Assembly (NCBI RefSeq): GCF_025147465.1
Contig: NZ_JALXOZ010000025.1
Coordinates: 1 to 19,602 of the forward strand
DNA length: 19,602 nucleotides
Direction of reading: 5' to 3'
Source: Dermabacter sp. p3-SID358
GTDB taxonomy: Bacteria; Actinomycetota; Actinomycetes; Actinomycetales; Dermabacteraceae
The notes below the pieces were generated by a model, which saw only the letters and a program-made list of their open reading frames with translations, searched no databases and had not been told where the DNA came from. This document shows, one piece after another, positions 7,041 through 14,961 of this stretch (its first letter is position 1; each line of letters starts with the position of its first letter). Both the position numbers and the translations under genes were made by a program.

Positions 7041-8732
7041 GTGACTACACCCTTTTCCACGACACTCGGGACCCCGCCACAACTGAAGAACAAGACACTA
7101 CGTGTGACCCCGCTCGGCGGTCTCGGCGAGGTTGGCCGAAACATGACCGTATTCGAGTATGAGGGCCGGCTTCTCATCGTCGATTGCGGCGTTCTCTTCC
7201 CCGAAGAAGCCCAGCCGGGCGTCGACCTTATCCTCCCGGACTTCCGCTCGATCGAGGATCGCCTTGATGACGTTGCCGCGATCGTGCTCACACACGGCCA
7301 CGAAGACCACATCGGTGCAGTTCCCTACCTTCTGCGCCTCAAGCCGGACATCCCGCTCGTCGGTAGCCAGCTGACCCTCGCCTTTGTCGAGGCGAAGCTC
7401 CGTGAGCATCGGCTCAAGCCGTACACGCTCGCTGTCAAGGAAGGCGACGTCGAGAAATTCGGCGCTTTCGAATGCGAGTTCGTTGCCGTGAACCACTCGA
7501 TCCCAGACGCGCTCGCGGTCGCGATCCGTACCGAGGCTGGCACGGTTTTGCATACGGGCGACTTCAAGATGGACCAGCTCCCGCTCGATGGTCGCCTGAC
7601 GGACCTTCGTGCCTTCGCACGCCTCGGTGAAGAGGGCGTGGATCTCTTCCTCGTCGACTCGACAAACGCCGAGGTCCCCGGCTTCACCGTCAAGGAGCGC
7701 GAGATCGGTCCCGTGCTCGATAATCTTTTTGCGCGCGCTCAACGCAAGATCGTTGTCGCGAGCTTTTCGAGCCACGTCCACCGCGTTCAGCAGGTGCTCG
7801 ATTCGGCGCACGCGCACGGCCGCAAGGTGGCGTTCGTGGGGCGCTCGATGGTGCGCAACATGACCATCGCTGCCGATATGGGCTACCTCAATGTTCCCCC
7901 GAACACGCTCGTGGACCTCAAGAAGGCCGACGACATTCCGGATCACAAGATCGTGTACATGTGCACGGGCAGCCAGGGCGAGCCGATGGCCGCGCTCGGG
8001 CGTATCGCGAACCGCAACCACCGCGTCGAAGTCGGCGAGGGGGACGTCGTGATTCTTGCGTCCTCGCTCATCCCGGGCAATGAGAACGACGTGTTTCGCG
8101 TGATGAATGGCCTCATGGAACTCGGGGCCGAGGTCGTGCACCAGGCGAACGCGCGCGTGCACGTCTCGGGGCACGCGAGTGAGGGTGAGTTGCTGTACTG
8201 CTACAACATTCTGCGCCCGAAGAACGTGATGCCCGTGCACGGCGAGGTGCGCCACCTCATCGCGAACGGGAAGATCGCGCAGTCCTCAGGTATCCCTCGC
8301 GAGAACATCGTGCTCGCGAAGGACGGCACGGTCGTCGACCTCAAAGACGGCGTCGCACGTGTTGTCGGCGAGGTCGAGGTTGGGTACGTGTATGTGGACG
8401 GTTCGAGTGTGGGCGAGGTAAGCGAGGCCGATCTTAAGGACCGCCGTATCCTCGCAGAAGAGGGCTTCATTTCCCTGTTCGCCGTGGTCAATAGTGAAAC
8501 CGGCGAGCTCATTGCGGGGCCAGAGATCCACTCGCGAGGCATCGCCGAGGACGACGAGGTGTTTGAGCGCATCAAGCCCGACGTCATCAAGGCGCTGCAC
8601 AAGGCGATCGAGGACGAGAAGGGGCACGACACGTATCAGCTTCAGCAAGCGATGCGTCGCGTGATGGGGCGTTTCCTCTCGCAACGCCTTCGCCGCCGCC
8701 CGATGATCATCCCGGTTGTCGTCGAGGCTTAG
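7041..8732 (+). CDS. rnj: Ribonuclease J
   Basis: A 563-residue metallo-beta-lactamase/beta-CASP ribonuclease with 5'-to-3' exonuclease and endonuclease activity in mRNA decay and rRNA maturation. The zinc motif HxHxDH is THGHEDHIGA, with His85, His87, Asp89 and His90. Further landmarks are VNHSIPDA (about 150-157), HTGDFKMD, the beta-CASP segments SFSSHVHRVQQ and GRSMVRNM, CTGSQGEP, HVSGHASEGEL (His374, His378) and MPVHGEVRHL (His400). The C-terminal domain of about 110 residues is typical of the family. The start is GTG 7041, 15 bases after dapA, with a modest AGGA at 7033-7036. It is probably the last gene of the thyX-dapA unit, because ftsK downstream seems to have its own promoter. Confidence 0.96.
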   Translation: MTTPFSTTLGTPPQLKNKTLRVTPLGGLGEVGRNMTVFEYEGRLLIVDCGVLFPEEAQPGVDLILPDFRSIEDRLDDVAAIVLTHGHEDHIGAVPYLLRLKPDIPLVGSQLTLAFVEAKLREHRLKPYTLAVKEGDVEKFGAFECEFVAVNHSIPDALAVAIRTEAGTVLHTGDFKMDQLPLDGRLTDLRAFARLGEEGVDLFLVDSTNAEVPGFTVKEREIGPVLDNLFARAQRKIVVASFSSHVHRVQQVLDSAHAHGRKVAFVGRSMVRNMTIAADMGYLNVPPNTLVDLKKADDIPDHKIVYMCTGSQGEPMAALGRIANRNHRVEVGEGDVVILASSLIPGNENDVFRVMNGLMELGAEVVHQANARVHVSGHASEGELLYCYNILRPKNVMPVHGEVRHLIANGKIAQSSGIPRENIVLAKDGTVVDLKDGVARVVGEVEVGYVYVDGSSVGEVSEADLKDRRILAEEGFISLFAVVNSETGELIAGPEIHSRGIAEDDEVFERIKPDVIKALHKAIEDEKGHDTYQLQQAMRRVMGRFLSQRLRRRPMIIPVVVEA

Positions 8733-8774
8733 CGACGCGGATTTTTGCAGTTACCACTGCGAAGTCAGCTCCCT

Positions 8775-8787
8775 GTGTGATTCACAC
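8775..8787. repeat. Perfect 13-base operator-like palindrome upstream of ftsK
   Basis: GTGTGA-T-TCACAC is a perfect inverted repeat with six-base arms around one central base, lying between rnj and ftsK and about 16 bases upstream of the putative -35 box of ftsK. The symmetry and position suggest a binding site for a dimeric regulator, but no regulator is identified. It lacks the spacing of a classical CRP site. There is no following T-tract, so it is not a terminator. Confidence 0.4.
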
Positions 8788-8802
8788 GCCGGGGCTGGCC
8801 TC

Positions 8803-8832
8803 GTGACGTTCGTACCCTTCGGCGGGTAGATT
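8803..8832 (+). promoter_or_regulatory. Putative promoter giving a leaderless ftsK transcript
   Basis: GTGACG at 8803-8808 (four of six matches to TTGACA) and TAGATT at 8827-8832 (fits the actinobacterial TANNNT -10 pattern) are separated by 18 bases. Only seven bases separate the -10 from the ftsK ATG at 8840, so transcription should begin at or one base before the start codon. This fits the absence of a usable ribosome-binding site. Inferred from sequence only. Confidence 0.45.
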
Positions 8833-8839
8833 GTGGAGT

Positions 8840-11731
8840 ATGGCGACACGTACGACTTCCCCCGCACGTGCGTCGAAAGGAACCTCCCGAGGCTCGTCCT
8901 CGGGCTCGTCGCGCACGAAAGGTGCGCCCACGGATCCCTCGACGCTTCCCCTCCCGGTGCGCGCTTTGCGCGTCGGGTACCTCGGCGTTGCCCGCGCGGT
9001 TGGCGGCTTCGTTCGCGGCATCGGCATTCAGCGCTGGGAGGTCGCCTACGAAGAGCGGCGCGATGGCTTCGCTCTTTTCTTGAGCATTCTCGCGCTCATT
9101 CTCATCGTTCCCGAATGGTTCCAGGTGCGCGAATGGGGCTTTGGCGCGATTCATACGGTCGCTGCGAGCTCGTTCGGCGTGATCGCCGTGCTGCTTCCCC
9201 TCCTTCTAGGGTTGTGGTCGCTTCGGATGTTCCGCAGGCCCGATCTTGTTCACGCGAACGGACGCCTTTTCGCGGGACTACTCATGCTTGTGTGTGCGCT
9301 CTGTACAGTCGCATCCGTGAGCGCGCGCATTCCCACGCCGTCCAATGGTGTTGACGCCCTCGCGCGCGGTGGCGGCGTGTGCGGCTATCTCGTCGCGGCG
9401 CCCCTCGCGAATGTCCTTCCTGACTGGGTGATCGTCACTCTCGGAGTCGTCCTCGCCCTGTTCTCCGTTCTCGTGCTCACCGCTACGCCGCTCGGCCAAG
9501 TGGGCTCGCGTCTCGCGGGGGTCTACGGGGCTCTCGTGGGCAGGGGAGAGCATGAAGAAGCGGAGCGCGAGGCCTTCGGCTTGGACCGACGCCAGCAGGC
9601 TCTCCACGCTGCCGAGGGCAACGCCGAGGGCAGCCCAACGAAGACTCGGCGCATGAGCGATCTGTTCCGCCGCAAGAATCGCCGGTCGTCAAGCGACACC
9701 GAGAATCTCGAGGCCGGCGTCGATCACGAAGCCTTTGGCTACGAAGGCGATGGCGCGTATCGCCAGAGCGCCGAGAGTGAGCAGGCCGAGACGACGACGC
9801 TTCCGCGCCCGCAGAAGAAACCGCTCGCGAAGAAGACAGATGCCGCCAGTGCAAACGCACCCGGCGCGAAAGGCTCTGACCCCTACGATTACCTCGAAGC
9901 GGAAAACAGTAGGAAGAAGGAGTTTCCGACGGCTGCCAGGCAAACGTCGGACCTGGAAAACGCCCCCACCGTGCCGGTGCCGAGCGTGAGCGCTGCGGAG
10001 CAGACCCGCGAGCTGACCCCGCCCAAGGGCGAAGGTGTCAAGGGACCGCACGTGCAGCCCGAACTTCAGGTTGAGACCGCCTACCCGCTCCCGAGCCCCG
10101 ACATGCTCGTGGCCGGCCCGCCCGCGAAGGCTCGCTCCGAAGCGAACGATCGCGTTGTCGCGGCACTCGGCGAGGTGTTCGAGCAGTTTGGCGTGAACGC
10201 CGAGGTCGTTGGCTTTTCCCGCGGCCCGACCGTGACGCGCTACGAGGTCGAGCTCGGCCCCGGCACGAAGGTCGAGAAGGTCACGGCGCTGTCCAACAAC
10301 ATCGCGTACGCGGTCGCGAGCGCCGATGTGCGCATCATTTCGCCGATCCCCGGCAAGAAGGCGATCGGTATCGAGATTCCGAACGCGGACCGCGAAACCG
10401 TTGCGCTCGGGGATGTTCTTCGTAGCGGTGTCGCGACCGCCAACGAACACCCCATGGTGATGGGACTCGGTAAGGATGTCGAAGGCGGATTCGTGATTGC
10501 GAATCTCGCGAAGATGCCCCACTTGCTTGTTGCGGGCGCGACCGGTGCCGGTAAGTCAAGCTTTGTGAACTCGATGATCACCTCAATCCTCATGCGTGCA
10601 ACGCCGGAGGAAGTGCGCATGGTACTCGTTGATCCGAAGCGCGTTGAGCTGACGATCTACGAGGGGATCCCGCATCTCATCACCCCCATCATCACGAACC
10701 CCAAGAAGGCTGCGGAGGCGCTCGAGTGGGTTGTGAAGGAGATGGACCACCGCTACGACGATCTCGCCGAGTACGGTTTCAAGCACATCGATGACTTCAA
10801 TAAGGCCGTGCGCGCGGGCCAAGTGAGCCCCCCGCCGGGAAGTGAGCGAGTGCTCGCGCCCTACCCGTACCTCCTCGTGGTCGTTGACGAGCTTGCCGAC
10901 CTCATGATGGTCGCCCCGCGAGACGTCGAGGCGTCGATCCAGCGCATCACGCAGCTTGCGCGCGCTGCCGGCATTCACCTTGTGCTCGCAACCCAGCGAC
11001 CCTCCGTCGACGTCGTCACGGGCATCATCAAAGCGAATGTTCCCTCCCGCCTCGCGTTCGCGACGAGTTCCCTCCAGGATTCGCGCGTCATTCTCGATAC
11101 TCCCGGCGCGGAGAAGCTCATCGGCCAGGGCGACGCGCTCTTTCACCCCATGGGCAAGGCGAAGGCTATGCGTGTGCAGGGCTCGTGGGTCAACGAGTCC
11201 GAGATTCACGCAGTCGTCGACTACGTGAAGGGGCAGGCGAAGCCGCAGTACCGCGAGGACGTGCAGCAGGTCGCCAAGAAGAAGCAGATCGACGATGACA
11301 TCGGCGGCGATCTTGACGTGCTGCTTCAGGCGGCCGAACTCGTCGTCACCACGCAGTTCGGCTCCACCTCGATGCTTCAGCGCAAGCTCCGAGTGGGCTT
11401 CGCGAAGGCGGGGCGCCTCATGGACCTTCTCGAGTCACGCGAGATCGTGGGGCCGAGCGAGGGCTCGAAAGCTCGCGATGTGCTCGTGCGTCCCGAGGAT
11501 CTCCCGCGCGCGATCGCGCGTATCAAGGGAGAGGACACGGACCTGTATGAGGATGCGCAGGACGCTTCCCACGCGGGTTCCGGTTCCGGGGCGGGGGAGT
11601 CCGACGCCTCCTCGGCCCACGATCGCTACTCGGATGATCCGTTGGACCACTCCTCGCGTGAGGTGAGCCCCGAGTATTACGACAACGACGATGCCGACGG
11701 CGAAGACGCCTGGCAGCTCACGGGCCGCTAA
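8840..11731 (+). CDS. ftsK: FtsK/SpoIIIE family DNA translocase
   Basis: A 963-residue septal DNA pump that moves chromosome ends across the division site and activates XerCD recombination. A Ser/Thr/Lys-rich N-terminus (about 1-35) precedes roughly four membrane segments (about 76-94, 104-128, 142-162, 180-217). A polar, charged linker (about 220-420) follows. The motor contains Walker A GATGAGKS at residues 566-573 and Walker B VVVDELADL with Asp683-Glu684. The C-terminal gamma winged-helix domain (about 820-885, with TTQFGSTSMLQRKLRVGFAK) reads KOPS-type DNA sites, and an acidic Ser/Asp-rich tail follows (about 895-963). The frame opens at TTG 8831; I chose ATG 8840. GGAG is only one base from that ATG, so a classical ribosome-binding site is lacking and leaderless translation is likely. 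pgsA follows 37 bases later. Confidence 0.94.
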   Translation: MATRTTSPARASKGTSRGSSSGSSRTKGAPTDPSTLPLPVRALRVGYLGVARAVGGFVRGIGIQRWEVAYEERRDGFALFLSILALILIVPEWFQVREWGFGAIHTVAASSFGVIAVLLPLLLGLWSLRMFRRPDLVHANGRLFAGLLMLVCALCTVASVSARIPTPSNGVDALARGGGVCGYLVAAPLANVLPDWVIVTLGVVLALFSVLVLTATPLGQVGSRLAGVYGALVGRGEHEEAEREAFGLDRRQQALHAAEGNAEGSPTKTRRMSDLFRRKNRRSSSDTENLEAGVDHEAFGYEGDGAYRQSAESEQAETTTLPRPQKKPLAKKTDAASANAPGAKGSDPYDYLEAENSRKKEFPTAARQTSDLENAPTVPVPSVSAAEQTRELTPPKGEGVKGPHVQPELQVETAYPLPSPDMLVAGPPAKARSEANDRVVAALGEVFEQFGVNAEVVGFSRGPTVTRYEVELGPGTKVEKVTALSNNIAYAVASADVRIISPIPGKKAIGIEIPNADRETVALGDVLRSGVATANEHPMVMGLGKDVEGGFVIANLAKMPHLLVAGATGAGKSSFVNSMITSILMRATPEEVRMVLVDPKRVELTIYEGIPHLITPIITNPKKAAEALEWVVKEMDHRYDDLAEYGFKHIDDFNKAVRAGQVSPPPGSERVLAPYPYLLVVVDELADLMMVAPRDVEASIQRITQLARAAGIHLVLATQRPSVDVVTGIIKANVPSRLAFATSSLQDSRVILDTPGAEKLIGQGDALFHPMGKAKAMRVQGSWVNESEIHAVVDYVKGQAKPQYREDVQQVAKKKQIDDDIGGDLDVLLQAAELVVTTQFGSTSMLQRKLRVGFAKAGRLMDLLESREIVGPSEGSKARDVLVRPEDLPRAIARIKGEDTDLYEDAQDASHAGSGSGAGESDASSAHDRYSDDPLDHSSREVSPEYYDNDDADGEDAWQLTGR

Positions 11732-11768
11732 CGCGCGAAAGACGCCGCTAAAGAGAAGGGAAACACCC

Positions 11769-12362
11769 ATGAGCGCTTCCGATACCCCGCGCGTTCCGCT
11801 GTGGAATATCGCGAACATCCTCACCGTGACGCGCATGGTCATGGTGCCTATCTTCGTGGTCGTAGCCGCGCTCTACCACGAGGACATCGCCATGAGGTGG
11901 GTCATTGCCGGGATCTTCGTGCTCGCAATGGTCACGGACTTCGTCGACGGCTACCTCGCGCGCTCTCGGAGCCTCATTACCGATTTTGGCAAGATTATGG
12001 ACCCGATTGCCGACAAGGCGATGACGGGCGCCGCGCTCATCATGCTTTCGGTATGGCAGTACGTGCCGTGGTGGATTACAGTGCTCATTCTCGTGCGCGA
12101 GATCGGCATTACGGTCATGCGCTTCACGATCTTGAAATACGGAGCCCTTCCCGCGAACTTCAGCGGAAAGGCGAAGACGATGATGCAGTCTATCGGGATC
12201 ACCTTCTGCCTCATGCCCTTTGAGCTGATGTGGCCTCCCGCGTGGTGGATCGGCATCACGCTCATCGCCATCGCTCTTGTGCTCACGCTCTGGTCGGGAC
12301 TTCGCAATGTCAACGACGGGCTGCGCCTGCGCCGCGAGGCACTCGCGCAGAAAGCGGCGTAA
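11769..12362 (+). CDS. pgsA: CDP-diacylglycerol-glycerol-3-phosphate 3-phosphatidyltransferase
   Basis: A 197-residue inner-membrane enzyme of the CDP-alcohol phosphatidyltransferase family. It probably forms phosphatidylglycerol phosphate, the precursor of phosphatidylglycerol and cardiolipin. The signature DxxDGxxARx8GxxxDxxxD is complete: Asp57, Asp60, Gly61, Ala64, Arg65, Gly74, Asp78 and Asp82. Hydrophobic segments lie at about 17-36, 43-58, 85-118, 137-155 and 159-176. Start ATG 11769 has AGAAGGG about eight bases upstream and removes a non-homologous extension reaching back into ftsK. The location between ftsK and cinA is the usual actinobacterial context for pgsA. Other members of this family use inositol phosphate or other alcohols, so the exact acceptor is inferred from context and the LWNIANILTVTR N-terminus typical of PgsA. 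Confidence 0.92.
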   Translation: MSASDTPRVPLWNIANILTVTRMVMVPIFVVVAALYHEDIAMRWVIAGIFVLAMVTDFVDGYLARSRSLITDFGKIMDPIADKAMTGAALIMLSVWQYVPWWITVLILVREIGITVMRFTILKYGALPANFSGKAKTMMQSIGITFCLMPFELMWPPAWWIGITLIAIALVLTLWSGLRNVNDGLRLRREALAQKAA

Positions 12363-12367
12363 CGAGG

Positions 12368-12868
12368 ATGGACACGCCGCGTGAGGAGCTGGCGTCGGCC
12401 CGCGCCCTCCTTGCGATGTGCGAAGAGAGGGGTATGAGCCTCGCGACGGCTGAGTCGCTCACGGGCGGGATGCTCGTCGCGCGCCTCGTGGATGTTCCAG
12501 GCGCTAGCAGAGTCGTCCAGGGTGGTGTGTGCACGTACAGTTTCGAAGCGAAGGCGTCTATTTTGGGGCTAGACCTTGCGGACCTGCAGGCAAAGGGAGC
12601 CGTGCGCGCCGAGGTCGCGAGCAGCATGGCTCGAGCCGCGCGCCGCGTGTACGAGGCAGATGTTGCCTTTGCGACGACCGGAGTGGCCGGGCCCGGGAAT
12701 GACGATTACGGCAACCCGGAGGGGCTCGCCTACATCGCCGTGAGTACGCCAAGTCGCGATCTCGTGCGTGAAGTACGCCTCACGGGCTCGCGACCGGCGA
12801 TCCGTGCGGGTGTTGTGGACGACGCGATCACCCTCGGCATTGAGGCTCTGACCAGCGCAAATGTGTAA
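12368..12868 (+). CDS. pncC: CinA C-terminal-type nicotinamide-nucleotide amidohydrolase
   Basis: A 166-residue stand-alone version of the CinA C-terminal domain, which deamidates nicotinamide mononucleotide to nicotinic acid mononucleotide in NAD recycling. It contains AESLTGGMLVARL (residues 28-40), with Ser30 the expected nucleophile and Leu replacing the commoner Cys in AESCTGG. VPGASRVVQGGVCTYSFEAK (43-62), with conserved Lys62, and TGVAGPG near residue 105 are also present. The competence-type N-terminal domain of full CinA is absent, as in many actinobacteria. It starts five bases after pgsA; GAGG directly abuts the ATG, so the ribosome-binding spacing is poor and translation is probably coupled to pgsA. 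In actinobacterial annotation this gene is often simply called cinA. Confidence 0.9.
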   Translation: MDTPREELASARALLAMCEERGMSLATAESLTGGMLVARLVDVPGASRVVQGGVCTYSFEAKASILGLDLADLQAKGAVRAEVASSMARAARRVYEADVAFATTGVAGPGNDDYGNPEGLAYIAVSTPSRDLVREVRLTGSRPAIRAGVVDDAITLGIEALTSANV

Positions 12869-13108
12869 CTGGCGCGTTGGGCCGGTGTGGGAAACCTGAA
12901 AAGCGAGCGTGTGTGAGGCCGTAGGATGGCGGAACAACGAGGAACCCTCGTGCGTTGAACAGACGTGAATACGTACAAGAATGCGGGAGCAGGTGCTCCC
13001 GGGCAACGAAAATGGGTGACGGCCACGGGGCCTCGCCCGGCGTCCGTGCTGGGCCGCGAGTCGGCAGTACCGCGGCGCGGAACACTGACAAGGAAGGGAG
13101 AATCTCGC
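12869..13108 (+). promoter_or_regulatory. Structured intergenic region and leader of clgR
   Basis: This 240-base gap contains no convincing gene. TAGGAT at 12922-12927 fits a TANNNT -10 box, without a clear -35. Just downstream is an inverted repeat ACGAGG-AAC-CCTCGT (12937-12951). Next comes a strong hairpin CGGGAGC-AGGT-GCTCCCG (12984-13001) with a seven-base-pair GC-rich stem and a four-base loop. The clgR frame stays open back to 12965, but that extension crosses the hairpin and does not resemble the family. No T-tract follows the hairpin, so it is not a standard terminator. If the -10 is right, the transcript has a leader of about 175 bases. Confidence 0.4.
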
Positions 13109-13420
13109 ATGGTGCTCTTCCGCCAGGAACTCGGCGGCGTTTTGCGTGAGGCACGCCGCCGCCAGGGCAAGACTCTGCGTCAGGTATCGGCCGATGCGCG
13201 AGTCTCGCTCGGCTACTTGAGCGAAATCGAGCGCGGCCAAAAGGAAGCCTCGAGTGAACTGCTCGCCTCCGTGACCGAAGCTCTCGGTTACCCCATGTCG
13301 GTGATTCTCCGCGAAGTTGCAGATCGCGTGGCACTCGAAGAGGGCATCGTTATTCCCGACATCGTTCCTGCCGAACTCGAGCGGGGCGTCCAGGGCGCCG
13401 AATACGCACTGGCGCGGTAG
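13109..13420 (+). CDS. clgR: XRE-family transcriptional activator ClgR
   Basis: A 103-residue DNA-binding protein with one helix-turn-helix domain (about residues 8-70). The segment LRQVSADARVSLGYLSEIERGQKEASSELL (24-52; key residues VSLGYLSEIERGQKEASSE) is the hallmark of ClgR, the actinobacterial activator of clp protease genes. ClgR also controls some DNA-repair genes in corynebacteria and is itself degraded by ClpP. The C-terminal part, rich in Val, Ile and Glu, ends in YALAR, with no Ala-Ala degron. ATG 13109 has GGAAGGGAGAA about eight bases upstream and matches the normal family N-terminus (FRQELGGVLREAR). Its position between cinA and DUF3046-recA is conserved in actinobacteria. The long structured leader suggests control beyond the promoter. 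Confidence 0.9.
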   Translation: MVLFRQELGGVLREARRRQGKTLRQVSADARVSLGYLSEIERGQKEASSELLASVTEALGYPMSVILREVADRVALEEGIVIPDIVPAELERGVQGAEYALAR

Positions 13421-13425
13421 TCCAC

Positions 13426-13653
13426 GTGAGGCGAAGCGAGTTTCGCGAGCTCGCCGCCTATGTCTTTGGTGCCGAACTCGCGCATACGTACTGTCATGAA
13501 TTCGCGCTTGTGACGTGCGGGAACTTAACCCCGAACGAGGCGATTGAGGCGGGCTACCCCGTTAAAGAAGTGTGGCACGCGCTGTGTGATGACATGGATG
13601 TGCCTGTGCACATGCGCTGGGAGGTCCCGCCCGAGGCGCGTCCGCGCGCGTGA
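13426..13653 (+). CDS. DUF3046 family protein
   Basis: A 75-residue protein of the actinobacterial DUF3046 family, of unknown function. Typical features are the start MRRSEFRELAAYVFGAELA, the middle LTPNEAIEAGYPVKEVWHALCD with conserved Trp and Cys, and MDVPVHMRW near the end. The GTG start at 13426 is five bases after the clgR stop, so the two genes are probably co-translated. Family members are nearly always found just upstream of recA, as here. No membrane segment or known catalytic motif is seen. Confidence 0.87.
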   Translation: MRRSEFRELAAYVFGAELAHTYCHEFALVTCGNLTPNEAIEAGYPVKEVWHALCDDMDVPVHMRWEVPPEARPRA

Positions 13654-13872
13654 GCGTGTGGTGGCGAAAGGCGTGACAAGAATCGAACACGCGTGCGCAT
13701 AAACGTGTAAATCGAACAGGTGTTCGTTTACGATGGTGTTGTTCGGCCTCCACGGTGCGTGTGCATCCACACCTGTGCCGGGGTCGAGTTTAAATGTCTC
13801 ACCCCCGTTTACCGTTGGAAGGGTCAAGCGAGAGGCCACCTCGTAGCGGGGTGACAAACGAAAGGAACCGCC
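13654..13872 (+). promoter_or_regulatory. recA promoter and leader region
   Basis: A 219-base gap without a gene. It holds a LexA operator (13713-13726), a degenerate second site (13684-13697) and a possible -10 TACGAT at 13729-13734 directly after the operator, so LexA bound there would cover the promoter. The leader from there to the recA ATG is about 130 bases and includes a small hairpin with GTGTG/CACAC arms. GAAAGGAA just before ATG 13873 is the ribosome-binding site. Confidence 0.55.
13713..13726. promoter_or_regulatory. LexA (SOS) box upstream of recA
   Basis: CGAACAGGTGTTCG has perfect CGAAC/GTTCG half-sites around a four-base centre. It matches the Gram-positive and actinobacterial LexA consensus GAAC-N4-GTTC. 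It sits 146 bases before recA and abuts a candidate -10 box, the expected layout for repression relieved by DNA damage. Confidence 0.88.
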
Positions 13873-14961
13873 ATGGCAGCTGCCGCCAAGGATCGCGATA
13901 AGTCGCTCGAAAACGCGCTCGCACAGATTGACCGTCAGTTCGGCAAAGGCTCGATTATGCGCCTTGGCGACGACACACGCCCGCCCGTCGAAGTCGTTCC
14001 CACGGGGTCGGTCGCACTTGACGTCGCGCTCGGTATCGGTGGTCTTCCCCGCGGTCGTGTCGTCGAGATCTACGGCCCGGAGTCCAGTGGTAAAACCACG
14101 GTTGCGCTCCACGCGATTGCAAACGCGCAGCGGGCGGGCGGCATTGCGGCCTTCATCGATGCGGAGCACGCCCTCGATCCGGAGTATGCGAAGAAGCTCG
14201 GCGTCGATATCGATGCACTTCTCGTGTCGCAGCCCGACACCGGCGAGCAGGCTCTCGAAATTGCCGACATGCTCGTGCGCTCGGGCGCGATCGACGTCCT
14301 CGTCGTCGACTCCGTCGCGGCACTCACGCCAAAGGCCGAAATCGAAGGCGAGATGGGCGACTCCCACGTGGGCCTCCAGGCGCGCCTCATGTCGCAAGCT
14401 CTTCGCAAGCTTACCGGTGCGCTCTATTCGAGTGGCACCACCGCTATCTTCATTAACCAGCTTCGCGAGAAGATCGGTGTGTTCTTCGGCAGCCCCGAAA
14501 CCACCACGGGTGGCAAAGCACTCAAGTTCTATGCTTCGGTGCGCATGGACATTCGTCGAATCGAGACCCTCAAGCAGGGCACCGATGCGGTTGGCAATCG
14601 TACTCGCGTCAAGATCGTGAAGAACAAGATGGCTCCGCCCTTCAAGCAGGCCGAGTTCGACATCCTTTATGGCGAGGGTATTTCTCGCGAAGGTGGCCTC
14701 ATCGATCTCGGCGTTGAAAACGGCATCGTGCGCAAGTCCGGCGCGTGGTTTACCTACGATGGCGATCAGCTCGGCCAGGGTAAGGAAAACGCGCGCCAGT
14801 TCCTCAAAGACAACCCGGATCTCGCCGCCGACATCGAACAGAAGATCCTCATGAAACTCGGCATTGGCCAGTACGCGGATGAGACCGCTAAGAAGGCCGC
14901 TGCCGAAGCGCCCGTGGGGGATGGCGAATTCGTAGACGATGACGTCCCCGCGCAAATCTGA
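13873..14961 (+). CDS. recA: Recombinase RecA
   Basis: A 362-residue ATP-dependent strand-exchange protein that also promotes LexA self-cleavage in the SOS response. Walker A is GPESSGKT at 68-75. Glu98 in DAEHALD corresponds to the catalytic glutamate. Walker B is VLVVDS with Asp146. The DNA-binding loop L2 covers [20 protein letters not shown] (195-214). [10 protein letters not shown] (154-163) precedes loop L1. The tail is acidic (GEFVDDDVP). No intein is present, unlike some mycobacterial RecA proteins. ATG 13873 is supported by AAAGGAA upstream. LexA control is expected from the box at 13713-13726. recX overlaps the last 23 bases. Confidence 0.98.
   Translation: MAAAAKDRDKSLENALAQIDRQFGKGSIMRLGDDTRPPVEVVPTGSVALDVALGIGGLPRGRVVEIYGPESSGKTTVALHAIANAQRAGGIAAFIDAEHALDPEYAKKLGVDIDALLVSQPDTGEQALEIADMLVRSGAIDVLVVDSVAALTPKAEIEGEMGDSHVGLQARLMSQALRKLTGALYSSGTTAIFINQLREKIGVFFGSPETTTGGKALKFYASVRMDIRRIETLKQGTDAVGNRTRVKIVKNKMAPPFKQAEFDILYGEGISREGGLIDLGVENGIVRKSGAWFTYDGDQLGQGKENARQFLKDNPDLAADIEQKILMKLGIGQYADETAKKAAAEAPVGDGEFVDDDVPAQI

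Noticed and set aside
7098..8255. 385-residue minus-strand frame opposite RNase J
   Set aside because: Antisense shadow of a confidently identified gene, with no domain and His/Val/Arg-biased composition.
8742..8762. T-run followed by GCAGT-TACC-ACTGC hairpin after rnj as a terminator
   Set aside because: The T-run precedes the hairpin instead of following it, and on the other strand the tail would be A-rich, so it is not a standard intrinsic terminator.
12965..13108. N-terminal extension of clgR starting at GTG 12965
   Set aside because: The extension crosses a strong hairpin and does not resemble the family. The ATG at 13109 has a strong ribosome-binding site and the normal ClgR N-terminus.
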